NCBI RefSeq assembly: GCF_003818135.1
Contig: NZ_RPOH01000021.1
Location: forward strand, 62,001-126,000
Source of the DNA: Buttiauxella warmboldiae
GTDB taxonomy: Bacteria; Pseudomonadota; Gammaproteobacteria; Enterobacterales; Enterobacteriaceae
DNA length: 64,000 bases
Reading direction: 5' to 3'
The translations under genes were made by a program, and so were the position numbers. The notes under the pieces are model-generated. The model saw nothing but the letters and a program-made list of their open reading frames with translations. It was not told where the DNA came from and ran no database searches. Below are positions 35,250-43,211 of the stretch, one piece after another. Each line of letters starts with the position of its first letter. Position 1 is the stretch's first letter.

Positions 35250-35271
35250 TTTAAAAACAAAGGTGCGTGCA

Positions 35272-35856
35272 ATGGATATCTCTCTCTCTGACTTTTCTTA
35301 TAACCGTCTTGCTGCGTTAGCAAAGGGCTTTGAAACCCCTGAACAAGTGATTAATCGCTTAATTGATGCTTTTGAATCTGACCAGAACAAACGGCCAGAA
35401 CTCTTCTTCAATCCGGTAAACGAAGAAGAGTTTAAACAAGCTCTTTTGGACTCTAAACAAGTTAAAGTTGAAATGTTTAAAGGGGATGGTTCCTGTGAAG
35501 TTGGTACTTGGAACGCCCGATCAATCTCTGCTGATTCATCCCTCCGGGCGAATATTTGGAGTGGCTACCTACGCGGCTGGAAGGAAAAAGGGATAGTTCG
35601 CGCGGTGTTTACCGTTCAGGAAGAACCGGAACCTACTGGCTCAGTAATAGAAAGCGCGAAATGGCAGGATTATAAAATTAGTAGACTCGAAAGCGGTTCG
35701 ATTGTTGTAGAACGAGAAGGCCGTCCAGTAACTATCGTTAAGCCTTTCTTGCGTAAGGTAGCGGAGGATCTGAAGGTGGATTTAAATAATGCTAATGGTA
35801 ATCAAATGAATACCCGCCAGTTAGGGAGCGCTATTATCAAAAAGCTGAAAGGTTAA
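35272..35856 (+). CDS. Unknown protein with possible N-terminal DNA-binding segment
   Basis: A 194-residue soluble protein beginning MDISLSDFSYNRLAALAKGF. The N-terminal 45 residues (short strand, then helices with TPEQVINRLIDAFE) resemble a ribbon-helix-helix or SeqA-like N-domain. The C-terminal part contains NANGNQMNTRQLGSAIIKKL, a helical end I have not placed in a family. AAGGTG precedes the ATG at 35272; an in-frame GTG nine bases earlier is less likely. The large palindrome just upstream would suit autoregulation. A weak hairpin (ACGCC/GGCGT, 35867-35880) follows the stop. Confidence 0.62.
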   Translation: MDISLSDFSYNRLAALAKGFETPEQVINRLIDAFESDQNKRPELFFNPVNEEEFKQALLDSKQVKVEMFKGDGSCEVGTWNARSISADSSLRANIWSGYLRGWKEKGIVRAVFTVQEEPEPTGSVIESAKWQDYKISRLESGSIVVEREGRPVTIVKPFLRKVAEDLKVDLNNANGNQMNTRQLGSAIIKKLKG

Positions 35857-35872
35857 AAGACAAAAGACGCCT

Positions 35873-36262
35873 TTGGGCGTGCCTTTAAACATTACTTTAA
35901 AAGCCTTAACTCCAAATTCGAATTTGCAATTTCTCGACTTGCTAGTTGTCTTCTCCTCTCCCGAAGGTTACATGCATTACGAGCTGGCCGCATACAGGTG
36001 CAGCACGGGCAACCTTCTAAAATTTATAGAGCAGGACCGCTCATATGTAAGTATCCCTTTAAAGTGGCTCATTCACTTTTAGAGTTCTTACGAAAAGCTA
36101 ATTTTGTGCGTGCGAGGCTAACTTCCGCGGCTCGCTCATAGCTGCCCTTCGCTCCCCATTACGGCAGTTGTGTGCCAAAAGCGGATGTCGGAAACACTAA
36201 AATTATTTAAAGAGCATCCACTAAATCCTTAATGGTTGCGTTACTAACACATGATAACAAAT
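35873..36262. other. Gene-free spacer
   Basis: No supported gene; a reading frame at 35873-36082 has no ribosome site and starts inside a hairpin. It holds the third copy of the dispersed motif (36171-36195). Confidence 0.45.
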
Positions 36263-36931
36263 TCACCGCGTTACTATTAGGATTTTGATTATATGATATA
36301 CACTTCTTATCGTTGAATAATCTCCTATTTGAAGTGCATTAAAAAAAATATCACGTTGATATTCGTGATATGCAACCCACCGGAAATGAATTGAAAGTTG
36401 GTGCTCGGTCTCGACTCTTGCTTCAATAAGACTTAGTGCGTATCTAAGTTCATTGTTCGAAGCTGAACGTATTAGCGTCTTTGCACCACTATTATGGTCT
36501 TGCTTTACAATACACTCATCTCTTAATTTACCAACATCTCTCATTAAGCCTGGGAATGAGTCTTCAAACAACCGAACTCCCTCGTGCCAAAAGCACCAAG
36601 AAAGATGAATATACAAAAGATTTTGGTCTATCCACATCATAATTGAATTGTCGATGTTAATATCTTTATTGTCGCCTTTAGCCACATCACTCATGTCAAA
36701 GCCCTCATATAAATAAAAACAATGAATAAGATCTGTTAACGAAAGCGTAACACTCCTGTTGCTTTTTGTTAGCTTGCTGACGGTTGGGGAAGTGTTATTC
36801 AAATACGCTATCAATACACCTGTGAATTTAACCTTGACGTGGTGTTGAGGTGTAATCAGAAAACTCACTACGGAAAATAAAATTTGAATAATTAGCTTAT
36901 CGACAGTTAATGATCCAATTGTTACCTGCAC
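36263..36931 (-). CDS. Unknown protein downstream of a Cys-rich small protein
   Basis: A 222-residue AT-rich gene. The start is inside the 3' end of the preceding gene (35-bp overlap), so the two are translated together, although the first methionine shown is not certain. It has hydrophobic stretches at the N-terminus (LIIQILFSVVSFLI) and helical C-terminal half (ELRYALSLIEARVETEHQLS). I recognise no family. Partnership with the Cys-rich protein is the only clue to its role. Confidence 0.5.
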   Translation of the reverse strand: MQVTIGSLTVDKLIIQILFSVVSFLITPQHHVKVKFTGVLIAYLNNTSPTVSKLTKSNRSVTLSLTDLIHCFYLYEGFDMSDVAKGDNKDINIDNSIMMWIDQNLLYIHLSWCFWHEGVRLFEDSFPGLMRDVGKLRDECIVKQDHNSGAKTLIRSASNNELRYALSLIEARVETEHQLSIHFRWVAYHEYQRDIFFNALQIGDYSTIRSVYHIIKILIVTR

Positions 36932-37202
36932 AATTAACAGTCCATGACTGACCTAAATTACAAGTGCACCAAAGTCGACCATTTGGAGTGTCTTTGTAAA
37001 AATACATCCACTGTCCTCCGCAGCACATTTGTGCATAACATTGCCCGTTAATTGTGATTCTCCTTAAACTTCCGTTGCTTGAGCACGAATCTTTAATTGT
37101 TACATCTTGATCATTAGTAACGGTGGAATATACATCTGGATCAACTGGTAAATCAGTTTTTTCAGCTTGTACAGTAGATGATATTTCAATATCCATGCTC
37201 AT
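36897..37202 (-). CDS. Cys-rich small protein, possibly a processed peptide precursor
   Basis: A 101-residue protein with a Cys-free acidic N-terminal half (MSMDIEISSTVQAEKTDLP and on to NDQDVTIKD) and a C-terminal half of about 55 residues holding eight Cys (SCSSNG, GQCYAQMCCGG, LWCTCNLGQ, NCAGNN, NCR). GAGGT sits 7 bp before the ATG at 37202. There is no ordinary Sec signal peptide. The division into an acidic leader and a Cys-rich core resembles precursors of modified or disulfide-rich peptides; it could also be a zinc-binding or structural protein. I know no homologue. Confidence 0.55.
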   Translation of the reverse strand: MSMDIEISSTVQAEKTDLPVDPDVYSTVTNDQDVTIKDSCSSNGSLRRITINGQCYAQMCCGGQWMYFYKDTPNGRLWCTCNLGQSWTVNCAGNNWIINCR

Positions 37203-37535
37203 ATAACTCACCTCGAATTAATGTGTGATTATAGAAATTTAAACGAGGGATGAATAAACTTCAGTAATGAAAATGTCGTATTTAATGCATGTGTTTCTAA
37301 TACACTCGGCACCATTAAACATTTATCAATAGGAGATCTTTGTCCACTCTTTTCCTCTATCATCATGATAGCGAGCGGTTTGTTGTGGAGATTAATGCAC
37401 AAGCAGCAACTGCGCATCAATCTCCTGGGTTTAATAAAGACGTTCTGTCAGCGACCGCTCTTCGCTCTTAGCTGCCTGTCAAACAGGGTCGTGACGACAA
37501 GAAACGTAAATTCGTCAAAGAACAAAAACAATAGA
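37203..37535. other. Gene-free spacer
   Basis: No convincing gene on either strand. It holds the promoter region of the Cys-rich gene and a stretch (37450-37480) resembling eroded intergenic sequence near 36130. Confidence 0.4.
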
Positions 37536-38831
37536 CTATTCTTTGTTCAACCGCTCCTGCGGCGTTTTCCATTTCAGTAAGCGCTCAACCGCCGTATCCC
37601 CAGATAAGAACTGGCGGGCTAATTCCAGACGTTCCATTACCTGATCCTTCTGCTGCTCATCCAGACGCGCCGCATCCTGCTCTGCTTCACAGAAAAACTG
37701 TTCCAGCCGTTTGTCTTCTGCCCATTGCACCATAATAGATTTCAGCTCGGTGCGGCTGGCGTTATATGCTTCTTCCTCCCGACGTATCCGCTCCTTTTCA
37801 AGATAGATAGCGTGTTCGCGCTCATACTGAATACGCCACTCTTCGGCTTTGATTCTGGCCTCTTCTAACTGCCTGGTAATTAGCGGAACAGCGTCCTGCA
37901 TCGCCAAAATCATCTTGGGGATCTGGCTTATCAAGCCACATTGCTTTGTCTGTCGGAACTGAACCAACCATTTTGCAGATGAATAAGGCGAGTAAAGCTG
38001 CAACAGAAACCGCCCGGTAGGCAGCGTATGCTTTGAAACATGAAGAAAAGGCGCACTGTTTTTTCCACGGATCCACCGCGACATCTGTTCGTCGCGAACA
38101 TAGCGATTTTTAACTTTCTTCGCAGGGACATACTCCGTCATTTCGGCAAGATTGAACGCAAAGTGCATATCCCCGACGCAGATAATACTTGGTGTATACG
38201 GTCGCCATAAATTATCCCAGCGATACCCTTCTCCCTTTGGATCTTCCTTGATATCAATATCTGCCCGATGGAGCCTTTCTCCCGGCACATCCAGCGTTAC
38301 CCGATAGCTCTGTTTCCCTAAGGCATCAAAAAACCGGCTCAGGAAATCTATTGCGCTATCAAACCCCGTATCCGAAACATTGAGATCCAGGAGCTTCTTT
38401 TTCGCAGGCTTGTAGTAACCATCTTCAGTCACATTGGCCTTACGGAGATACGTTTTAAGATCATTGATTAACGCGTAGCCATTGCCTGTGATCGTGGCTT
38501 GCTTTCGCGTCGCTGGAGGTAATGGCTTTGGTAAAGTTACGGTAGATGATGGTGCTATTACGCCAGCCTTCTTCGGGATCTTTGCCATTTTGCCTTTTTT
38601 CAAGGCTGGCAGAGTTGGCACCGCAGGTGCAGCTCCTTTCGCCAGTGCTTTCCAGTAACCGGCAAGTGGCCTGGGTATCTGTAATTCAGCACATCGCCTG
38701 GCAAGCCCTTCGATGCTGATGTTGTGAAGAGAAGCAATACGTTCCGCTGGTTCGCGCCAGACCAGAAGGTACAACGCTTCCCGATCTTCAGGTAAGGTTT
38801 GAAAAATACTGGATTGTAAGTTCTCTGACAT
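37536..38831 (-). CDS. Conserved hypothetical protein with N-terminal HTH-like domain
   Basis: A 431-residue protein. The N-terminus has the pattern LYLLVWREPAERIASLHNIS, then GLARRCAELQIPRPLAGYW (about 19-58), an HTH-like module I have seen at the start of many uncharacterised cargo proteins. A Lys/Pro-rich linker (80-110), a central domain and a long charged coiled coil (about 325-400, EKERIRREEEAYNASRTEL) follow. AGGAGG lies just before the ATG at 38831, which decides the start. Function unknown. It is downstream of an HTH regulator on the same strand. Confidence 0.72.
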   Translation of the reverse strand: MSENLQSSIFQTLPEDREALYLLVWREPAERIASLHNISIEGLARRCAELQIPRPLAGYWKALAKGAAPAVPTLPALKKGKMAKIPKKAGVIAPSSTVTLPKPLPPATRKQATITGNGYALINDLKTYLRKANVTEDGYYKPAKKKLLDLNVSDTGFDSAIDFLSRFFDALGKQSYRVTLDVPGERLHRADIDIKEDPKGEGYRWDNLWRPYTPSIICVGDMHFAFNLAEMTEYVPAKKVKNRYVRDEQMSRWIRGKNSAPFLHVSKHTLPTGRFLLQLYSPYSSAKWLVQFRQTKQCGLISQIPKMILAMQDAVPLITRQLEEARIKAEEWRIQYEREHAIYLEKERIRREEEAYNASRTELKSIMVQWAEDKRLEQFFCEAEQDAARLDEQQKDQVMERLELARQFLSGDTAVERLLKWKTPQERLNKE

Positions 38832-38915
38832 AACACTCCTCCTTGCGGGAAACATTATCAGAGAATCTGGCTGGCAGGTGGTTGAACGAAATCACTTTAA
38901 AAGAAGATTTAGTAA

Positions 38916-39176
38916 CTAAATCTTATCCTTGTATTTTTTATACAAAGTTAATACTTCTTCAGCAAAATCATCGTCAACGGTATAAAAGTAACACTCAGGC
39001 ACATTCAAAACCCGAGCAAACTCACATACCAGCTCAAATGTTGGCCTATGGGTCCCATTCTCATAATGGGATAAGCGAGAATAAGCCGTGGCCTCTTCAA
39101 TCCCAGCCAATACACCTAATCTTTCTTGGGTAAGTTTTGCACGCAAGCGCGCCTCTTTGAGTCTCTTAGAAATCAT
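38916..39176 (-). CDS. Xre-family HTH regulator (paralogue 1)
   Basis: An 86-residue single-domain repressor. The helix-turn-helix covers about residues 5-60 (RLKEARLRAKLTQERLGVLA, then HYENGTHRPTFELVCEFA) and is followed by a conserved tail (VLNVPECYFYTVDDDFAEEVL). It is clearly paralogous to the gene at 39279. AAAGGA precedes the ATG. Operator-like sites at 39204-39254 lie just upstream. It probably controls itself and the 431-residue protein gene downstream. Confidence 0.85.
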   Translation of the reverse strand: MISKRLKEARLRAKLTQERLGVLAGIEEATAYSRLSHYENGTHRPTFELVCEFARVLNVPECYFYTVDDDFAEEVLTLYKKYKDKI

Positions 39177-39203
39177 GCCGTATATCCTTTGTTGGGTGTA
39201 CGG

Positions 39204-39254
39204 CGATCTTTAGCATTACTCAAGAAACCTTATCTTTAGAGTTCATAAAGATAA
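39204..39254. promoter_or_regulatory. Two operator-like sites before HTH paralogue 1
   Basis: Site one, ATCTTTAGCATTACTCAAG (39206-39224). Site two, TTATCTTTA-gagttca-TAAAGATAA (39230-39254), is a perfect 9-bp inverted repeat. Closely similar sites occur at 39595-39640. Confidence 0.68.
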
Positions 39255-39278
39255 GTGCATAATGTATAAACAGGCTGA

Positions 39279-39563
39279 CTAACTTGTCTTGCTTACAGGT
39301 TTTTTCCACTGAACAACCTCGCCTGCGTACAGTTTCAATATCGCTTCGGCAAAGCTATCATCCAGCGTGTAGAAATATCCTTCCGGAACGTTAAGTACCT
39401 TCGCCAACTGGCACACCAACTCAAATTTTGGGCGATGCCTGCCATGCTCATAATGTGAAATCCTTGAAGACCCCGTATGTTCGGAAACACCAGCGGCTGC
39501 GGCCAAATCTTCTTGGGATATATCAGCCAATTCTCTTGCCATTCTAAGACGCTTCGGAACCAT
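39279..39563 (-). CDS. Xre-family HTH regulator (paralogue 2)
   Basis: A 94-residue regulator beginning MVPKRLRMARELADISQEDL. It shares with paralogue 1 the segment SRISHYEHGRHRPKFELVCQ, followed by LNVPEGYFYTLDDSFAEAIL, so the two arose by duplication. The ATG at 39563 is preferred over the adjacent GTG at 39566. AGGAAAAGG is the ribosome site. Operator-like sites lie 30-85 bp upstream in the gap to the divergent nlp-like gene. Confidence 0.85.
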   Translation of the reverse strand: MVPKRLRMARELADISQEDLAAAAGVSEHTGSSRISHYEHGRHRPKFELVCQLAKVLNVPEGYFYTLDDSFAEAILKLYAGEVVQWKKPVSKTS

Positions 39564-39594
39564 CACCTTTTCCTGTAAGTGGTCACATTGACAG

Positions 39595-39648
39595 CATCTT
39601 TAGCATTCCTTAAGATGGGTTATCTTTAGACTTCCTAAAGTCGATAAG
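39595..39648. promoter_or_regulatory. Operator-like sites between HTH paralogue 2 and the nlp-like gene
   Basis: CATCTTTAGCATTCCTTAAGATG (39595-39617, split arms) and TTATCTTTAGACTTCCTAAAG (39620-39640) repeat the pattern seen at 39204-39254. They lie in a divergent promoter region, so they could control both the HTH gene and the nlp-like gene. Confidence 0.66.
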
Positions 39649-39693
39649 ATCAATGTCACAGGTTTGTCGAGTTCTTTGAGTGGAGTAATAAGA

Positions 39694-39990
39694 ATGACTA
39701 AACAAGACTGGCACCCAGCCGACATTATTGCCGCCCTGCACAAACGCGGCACCAGCCTGGCGGCGCTCTCGCGTGGAGCGGGGCTGGCGTCCTCCACGCT
39801 GGCGAATGCGCTTAGCCGTCCATGGCCAAAAGGCGAATGGTTAATCGCAACTGCCCTGAAAGTTCATCCGGCCACTATCTGGCCCACCCGTTACAGCGGC
39901 CAGGAAGAGTACCGCCTGCCAAAACAGCCGTTGCCGGGCATGAAAATCGTCGCACCAAGACCCTGTTTTCCGGTTCCGGAGAAACGTTAA
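39694..39990 (+). CDS. Ner/Nlp-family DNA-binding regulator
   Basis: A 98-residue protein of the Ner/SfsB (Nlp) family. The helix-turn-helix region is WHPADIIAALHKRGTSLAAL then SRGAGLASSTLANALSRPWP (residues 5-44), followed by GEWLIATALKVHPATIWPTRY, which is the family signature. It begins MTKQDW; GGAG is upstream. It precedes the PTS operon by 140 bp on the same strand and may regulate it, or it may be a phage-derived orphan. Confidence 0.86.
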   Translation: MTKQDWHPADIIAALHKRGTSLAALSRGAGLASSTLANALSRPWPKGEWLIATALKVHPATIWPTRYSGQEEYRLPKQPLPGMKIVAPRPCFPVPEKR

Positions 39991-40062
39991 CGCCCTGTTC
40001 CCGGAATCGTTTTTTCGTCTTCAGGCAGGGCATTCTCATCGTGCTATCAAGAGGAGTTGTTT

Positions 40063-40152
40063 ATGCATACCAAAATCCAGGATGTATCACTGCAACCCGC
40101 TGTAATACGCTTTCAGACAGGAGGAGCCCATGTTCATTATCTCCCTTGCTGA
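40063..40152 (+). CDS. Possible leader peptide of the PTS operon
   Basis: A 29-codon frame beginning MHTKIQDVSLQPAV with a strong ribosome site (AAGAGGAG). It overlaps the start of the srlA-like gene by 23 bp in another frame, so its translation could couple to or tune the operon. It may alternatively be a remnant. Confidence 0.35.
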   Translation: MHTKIQDVSLQPAVIRFQTGGAHVHYLPC

Positions 40153-40663
40153 AGGCTTTATTCATCTGTTCCAGGCCGCCGGTAAGATCTTTCTCGATAT
40201 GATGAGCGGCATTATCCCTATGCTCATCACCCTGCTGCTGGCAATTAACTTTCTGATGAAACTTACCGGTGAAGCCCGCATGCAGCGCGTGGCGGCACTG
40301 TTTGGCCGCTCACGCATTCTTACGTATGGCGTCCTGCCGGTGCTCGGCTGGTTCTTTATGAGCAGCCCCGGGGCACTCACGCTTGGCAAGCTGCTGCCGG
40401 AAAAGAGCAAGCCCGGCTATGAGGATGCCCTCGGTACGACCGCCCATCCACTAACCAGTTTGTTTCCCCACGTGGTGCCGTCAGAGCTTTTTGTCTGGCT
40501 CGGGGTGGCTGCAGGGTTAAAAGCCCTTCATCTTCCGGTCACCGAACTGGCGTTGCGCTATATCGCTGCCGCCATCGTTATCGGCCTGATCCGGGGCATC
40601 ATCACTGAGTATCTGTTTCTGCGTCTTAGCCGCAACGATACCAGCGGGAGGGCAACGCCATGA
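40130..40663 (+). CDS. srlA: PTS glucitol/sorbitol-type EIIC component
   Basis: A 177-residue membrane protein beginning MFIISLAEGFIHLFQAAGKI, homologous to SrlA (187 residues in E. coli), the EIIC2/N-terminal membrane part of the glucitol permease. Four or five hydrophobic segments are visible (for example GIIPMLITLLLAINFLM and YIAAAIVIGLIRGIITEYLF). ACAGGAGGAG precedes the ATG. It overlaps the EIIA gene by 4 bp. The actual sugar is not known; the companion dehydrogenase is not sorbitol-6-phosphate dehydrogenase. Confidence 0.9.
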   Translation: MFIISLAEGFIHLFQAAGKIFLDMMSGIIPMLITLLLAINFLMKLTGEARMQRVAALFGRSRILTYGVLPVLGWFFMSSPGALTLGKLLPEKSKPGYEDALGTTAHPLTSLFPHVVPSELFVWLGVAAGLKALHLPVTELALRYIAAAIVIGLIRGIITEYLFLRLSRNDTSGRATP

Positions 40664-41034
40664 TTATCTACAATGCACGTATCGTGCGAACAGGCCCATG
40701 CGTGACGGAAGGGCTGGCAGATAATATGCTGATTACATTTGATGCCGCAGGGCCTGCAGACTGCCTCGACTATGCCCTGGTGTTATCCCCCGTGTTTAAG
40801 CATCCCACTGTGCAGATACTTCCCGGCGATCGGCTACAGGTGGCTGGGAAGGAATATCTGATAACCGCGATTGGCCGTGAGGCACAGCACAATCTGTATG
40901 AACTCGGTCATCTGACCCTGTTGTTTGACGCCAGTCTTTTCGCCCGCCATGCCGGTTGCCTGCATCTCTCCGGCACCTGCCCGGCCCTGTCTGACTTAAA
41001 AGATAATCTGGTTATTGTGGAGGCCGTATCATGA
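40660..41034 (+). CDS. srlB: PTS glucitol/sorbitol-type EIIA component
   Basis: A 124-residue cytoplasmic phosphocarrier of the EIIA-Gut family, the same size as SrlB (123). It begins MIIYNARIVRTGPCVTEGL. The motif LPGDRLQVAGKEYLITAIG is followed by AQHNLYELGHLTLLFD, which holds candidate phospho-His residues. It receives phosphate from HPr and passes it to EIIB. Overlaps both neighbours by 4 bp. In E. coli the gene order is srlA-srlE-srlB; here EIIA lies before EIIB. Confidence 0.9.
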   Translation: MIIYNARIVRTGPCVTEGLADNMLITFDAAGPADCLDYALVLSPVFKHPTVQILPGDRLQVAGKEYLITAIGREAQHNLYELGHLTLLFDASLFARHAGCLHLSGTCPALSDLKDNLVIVEAVS

Positions 41035-42032
41035 ATAACCTTCATATTCCTCCCGGCCCCGGCGGCTACGGTAACGGCCTGTGGCTGCCCGTCGGCAGCG
41101 GCAAAAAGGTGCTGTCGCTCACCGGCCGGGAAACCCATCCGCTCGCCATCGAAATCGGCGCGCTCACCCAGTCAGAAGTGGTGAACGGTTTCTCCTGCGT
41201 GCCGTCAGATGAAGAACTGCTCTGCGTGGTGATTAACTGCGGCGGTTCCCTGCGCTGCGGGCTGTATCCAAAGAAAGGCATCCCCACCATCAACGTGCTG
41301 CCCACTGGCAAGGCTGGTCCGCTGGCGGAGTTTATCACGGAGGATAACTACGTTTCAGGCGTTACGCTGGCGCAGCTGCAGCAGCCTGAAATGCAACAGA
41401 ACGATGACCGTTATGGCTCGCCGTCAGTCAGGGTGACTGCGGTAGAGCGAGGGAGCACCGCAACAGGGCCTGAACATCAGCCGCCGGAACAGGGTATGGC
41501 TCGACTGGTGCACCTGGTGGAGAAAACCGGTACTGCGACGGGCCAGGTCATTGCCCTGCTGTTTGCCGCCAGCCGCGAGGCGGTGGATGTCTCTCTGCGC
41601 AACGTCATTCCATTTATGGCCTTTGTCTCGGTGCTGATTGCGGTGGTGCAGGAGACCGCGCTGGGTAATCTTATCGCCCACACTCTGACGCCGCTCGCCA
41701 ATTCGCTGTGGGGACTGGTGCTGCTGTCTTTTATCTGCGGCATTCCGTTTCTGTCGCCGGTGCTTGGCCCGGGGGCCGCTATCTCACAGGTTATCGGCGT
41801 GATGATAGGCACCCAGATTGGCGCAGGCAATATTTCCCCGGCCTTTGCGCTGCCCGCCCTGTTCGCCATCAACGTCCAGGTGGGCTGTGATTTCGTGCCG
41901 GTAGGGCTGTCGATGCAGGAGGCGAAACCGGAGACTATCGCCAAAGGCGTGCCTGCGTTCCTGCTGTCCCGCCAGCTAACCGGACCGCTGGCGGTCATTA
42001 TCGGCTGGGCATTTTCCCTCGGACTTTTTTAA
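41031..42032 (+). CDS. srlE: PTS glucitol/sorbitol-type EIIB(C) component
   Basis: A 333-residue protein homologous to SrlE. The N-terminal EIIB domain has VVINCGGSLRCGLYPKKG (about residues 65-82), with Cys available for phosphorylation, and KGIPTINVLPTGKAGPLAEF. The C-terminal half is a membrane domain (RNVIPFMAFVSVLIAVVQET, then GLVLLSFICGIPFLSPVLGP and VQVGCDFVPVGLSMQEAKPE). Together with the EIIC and EIIA genes it forms a full permease. Overlaps EIIA by 4 bp and ends 11 bp before the dehydrogenase gene. Confidence 0.9.
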   Translation: MNNLHIPPGPGGYGNGLWLPVGSGKKVLSLTGRETHPLAIEIGALTQSEVVNGFSCVPSDEELLCVVINCGGSLRCGLYPKKGIPTINVLPTGKAGPLAEFITEDNYVSGVTLAQLQQPEMQQNDDRYGSPSVRVTAVERGSTATGPEHQPPEQGMARLVHLVEKTGTATGQVIALLFAASREAVDVSLRNVIPFMAFVSVLIAVVQETALGNLIAHTLTPLANSLWGLVLLSFICGIPFLSPVLGPGAAISQVIGVMIGTQIGAGNISPAFALPALFAINVQVGCDFVPVGLSMQEAKPETIAKGVPAFLLSRQLTGPLAVIIGWAFSLGLF

Positions 42033-42043
42033 AGGTGACCATC

Positions 42044-43060
42044 ATGAACAAAATCAAAACCGCCGTGGTGGGCGTGGGCATCTACGGCAGACACCATATT
42101 AATGCTTACTTAAATAACCCCGAAGTCGAACTGATTGCCGTCTGCGATTCTGATGCGGAACGCTGCGATAGTGTGGCAAATGAACTGAATTTGCCGGGTT
42201 ACGCCAGCCTCCGGGCGCTGCTGGATGAGGAGGATGTAGACGTTATTTCCATCGCCACCTCCGATCCATACCATAAAGAACCCGCTTTACAGGCTATCGC
42301 GAAGGGTAAGCATGTGCTGATTGAGAAGCCGCTGGCGACCTCGGTTGCTGACTGCCGCGATATTATTGATGCTGCCGAACAGCACGGTGTGATCGTTGGC
42401 GTTGATTTTCACAAACGCTGGGACCCGGCAACGATCCGCGTACGCATGGCTACACACGAAGCCAGCGCCGGGAATATTATCCGGGGCTATATCAGCATGG
42501 ATGATGTGATTGCCGTTCCCACCACATGGCTTGGCTGGTCGGCACAGAGTTCGCCGGTGTGGTTTCTTGGCTCTCACTGCTTCGATCTGGTGCGCTATAT
42601 CAGCGGGCAGGAGGTGAAATCGGTTTACGCCGTCGGGCAGAAGCGCCTGCTGGCCACGCGGGGCATTGATACCTGGGACAGTGTGCAGAGCACCCTGCTG
42701 ATGGAAGATGGCAGCTCATGGGTGGTGGAAAACGGCTGGGTACTGCCGGACGGCTTCCCGAAAGATAACGACGGGCGCATCGCGATAGTCTGCGACAACG
42801 CTTATATACGTTCCAACTCGCAGGATCGCGGGCTGGAGATCGTCACCCCGGAAGGGACGAAAACGCCGAACAGCTATTTTATTACCTATCGGGATAACGT
42901 CGCCAGCGGCTTTGGTATTGACCCGATTAACGACTTTATCAAAGCAGTAAAAAACGGAACGCCTTATACGGCAACAGCAAACGACGGATTACAGGCCAGT
43001 CGGATTTGCGAGGCAGTGCACAAGAGCCTGGAGAGCGGCAAGCCCGTCGCGTTGTGCTGA
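42044..43060 (+). CDS. Gfo/Idh/MocA-family oxidoreductase
   Basis: A 338-residue NAD(P)-dependent sugar dehydrogenase. The Rossmann fold opens with AVVGVGIYGRHHINAYL (GxGxxG, near residues 8-13), and the family motif GKHVLIEKPLAT is near 89-100. The C-terminal substrate domain contains GSHCFDLVRYISGQEV. The ATG at 42044 has AAAGGTG in front. Placed in the PTS operon it should oxidise the imported sugar phosphate; in classical srl operons an SDR-type enzyme takes this place, so the substrate is probably different from sorbitol. Confidence 0.92.
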   Translation: MNKIKTAVVGVGIYGRHHINAYLNNPEVELIAVCDSDAERCDSVANELNLPGYASLRALLDEEDVDVISIATSDPYHKEPALQAIAKGKHVLIEKPLATSVADCRDIIDAAEQHGVIVGVDFHKRWDPATIRVRMATHEASAGNIIRGYISMDDVIAVPTTWLGWSAQSSPVWFLGSHCFDLVRYISGQEVKSVYAVGQKRLLATRGIDTWDSVQSTLLMEDGSSWVVENGWVLPDGFPKDNDGRIAIVCDNAYIRSNSQDRGLEIVTPEGTKTPNSYFITYRDNVASGFGIDPINDFIKAVKNGTPYTATANDGLQASRICEAVHKSLESGKPVALC

Positions 43061-43211
43061 TATTCAGGCTAATACATTACCCGTGGACCGTTTATCCTTA
43101 CGGCTCGCGTCGCCAGTACAGCGTTTAAGCTGGTCACAGGTGAGATAACGGTCTGAAATTATTCACAGCCAGTATTCAATTTCATAAGGCCTGAGCGATA
43201 AAAAAACCTTA

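Noticed and set aside
35873..36082. A 69-codon plus-strand frame
   Set aside because: Begins within a hairpin after the previous gene, lacks a ribosome site and lies in eroded DNA.
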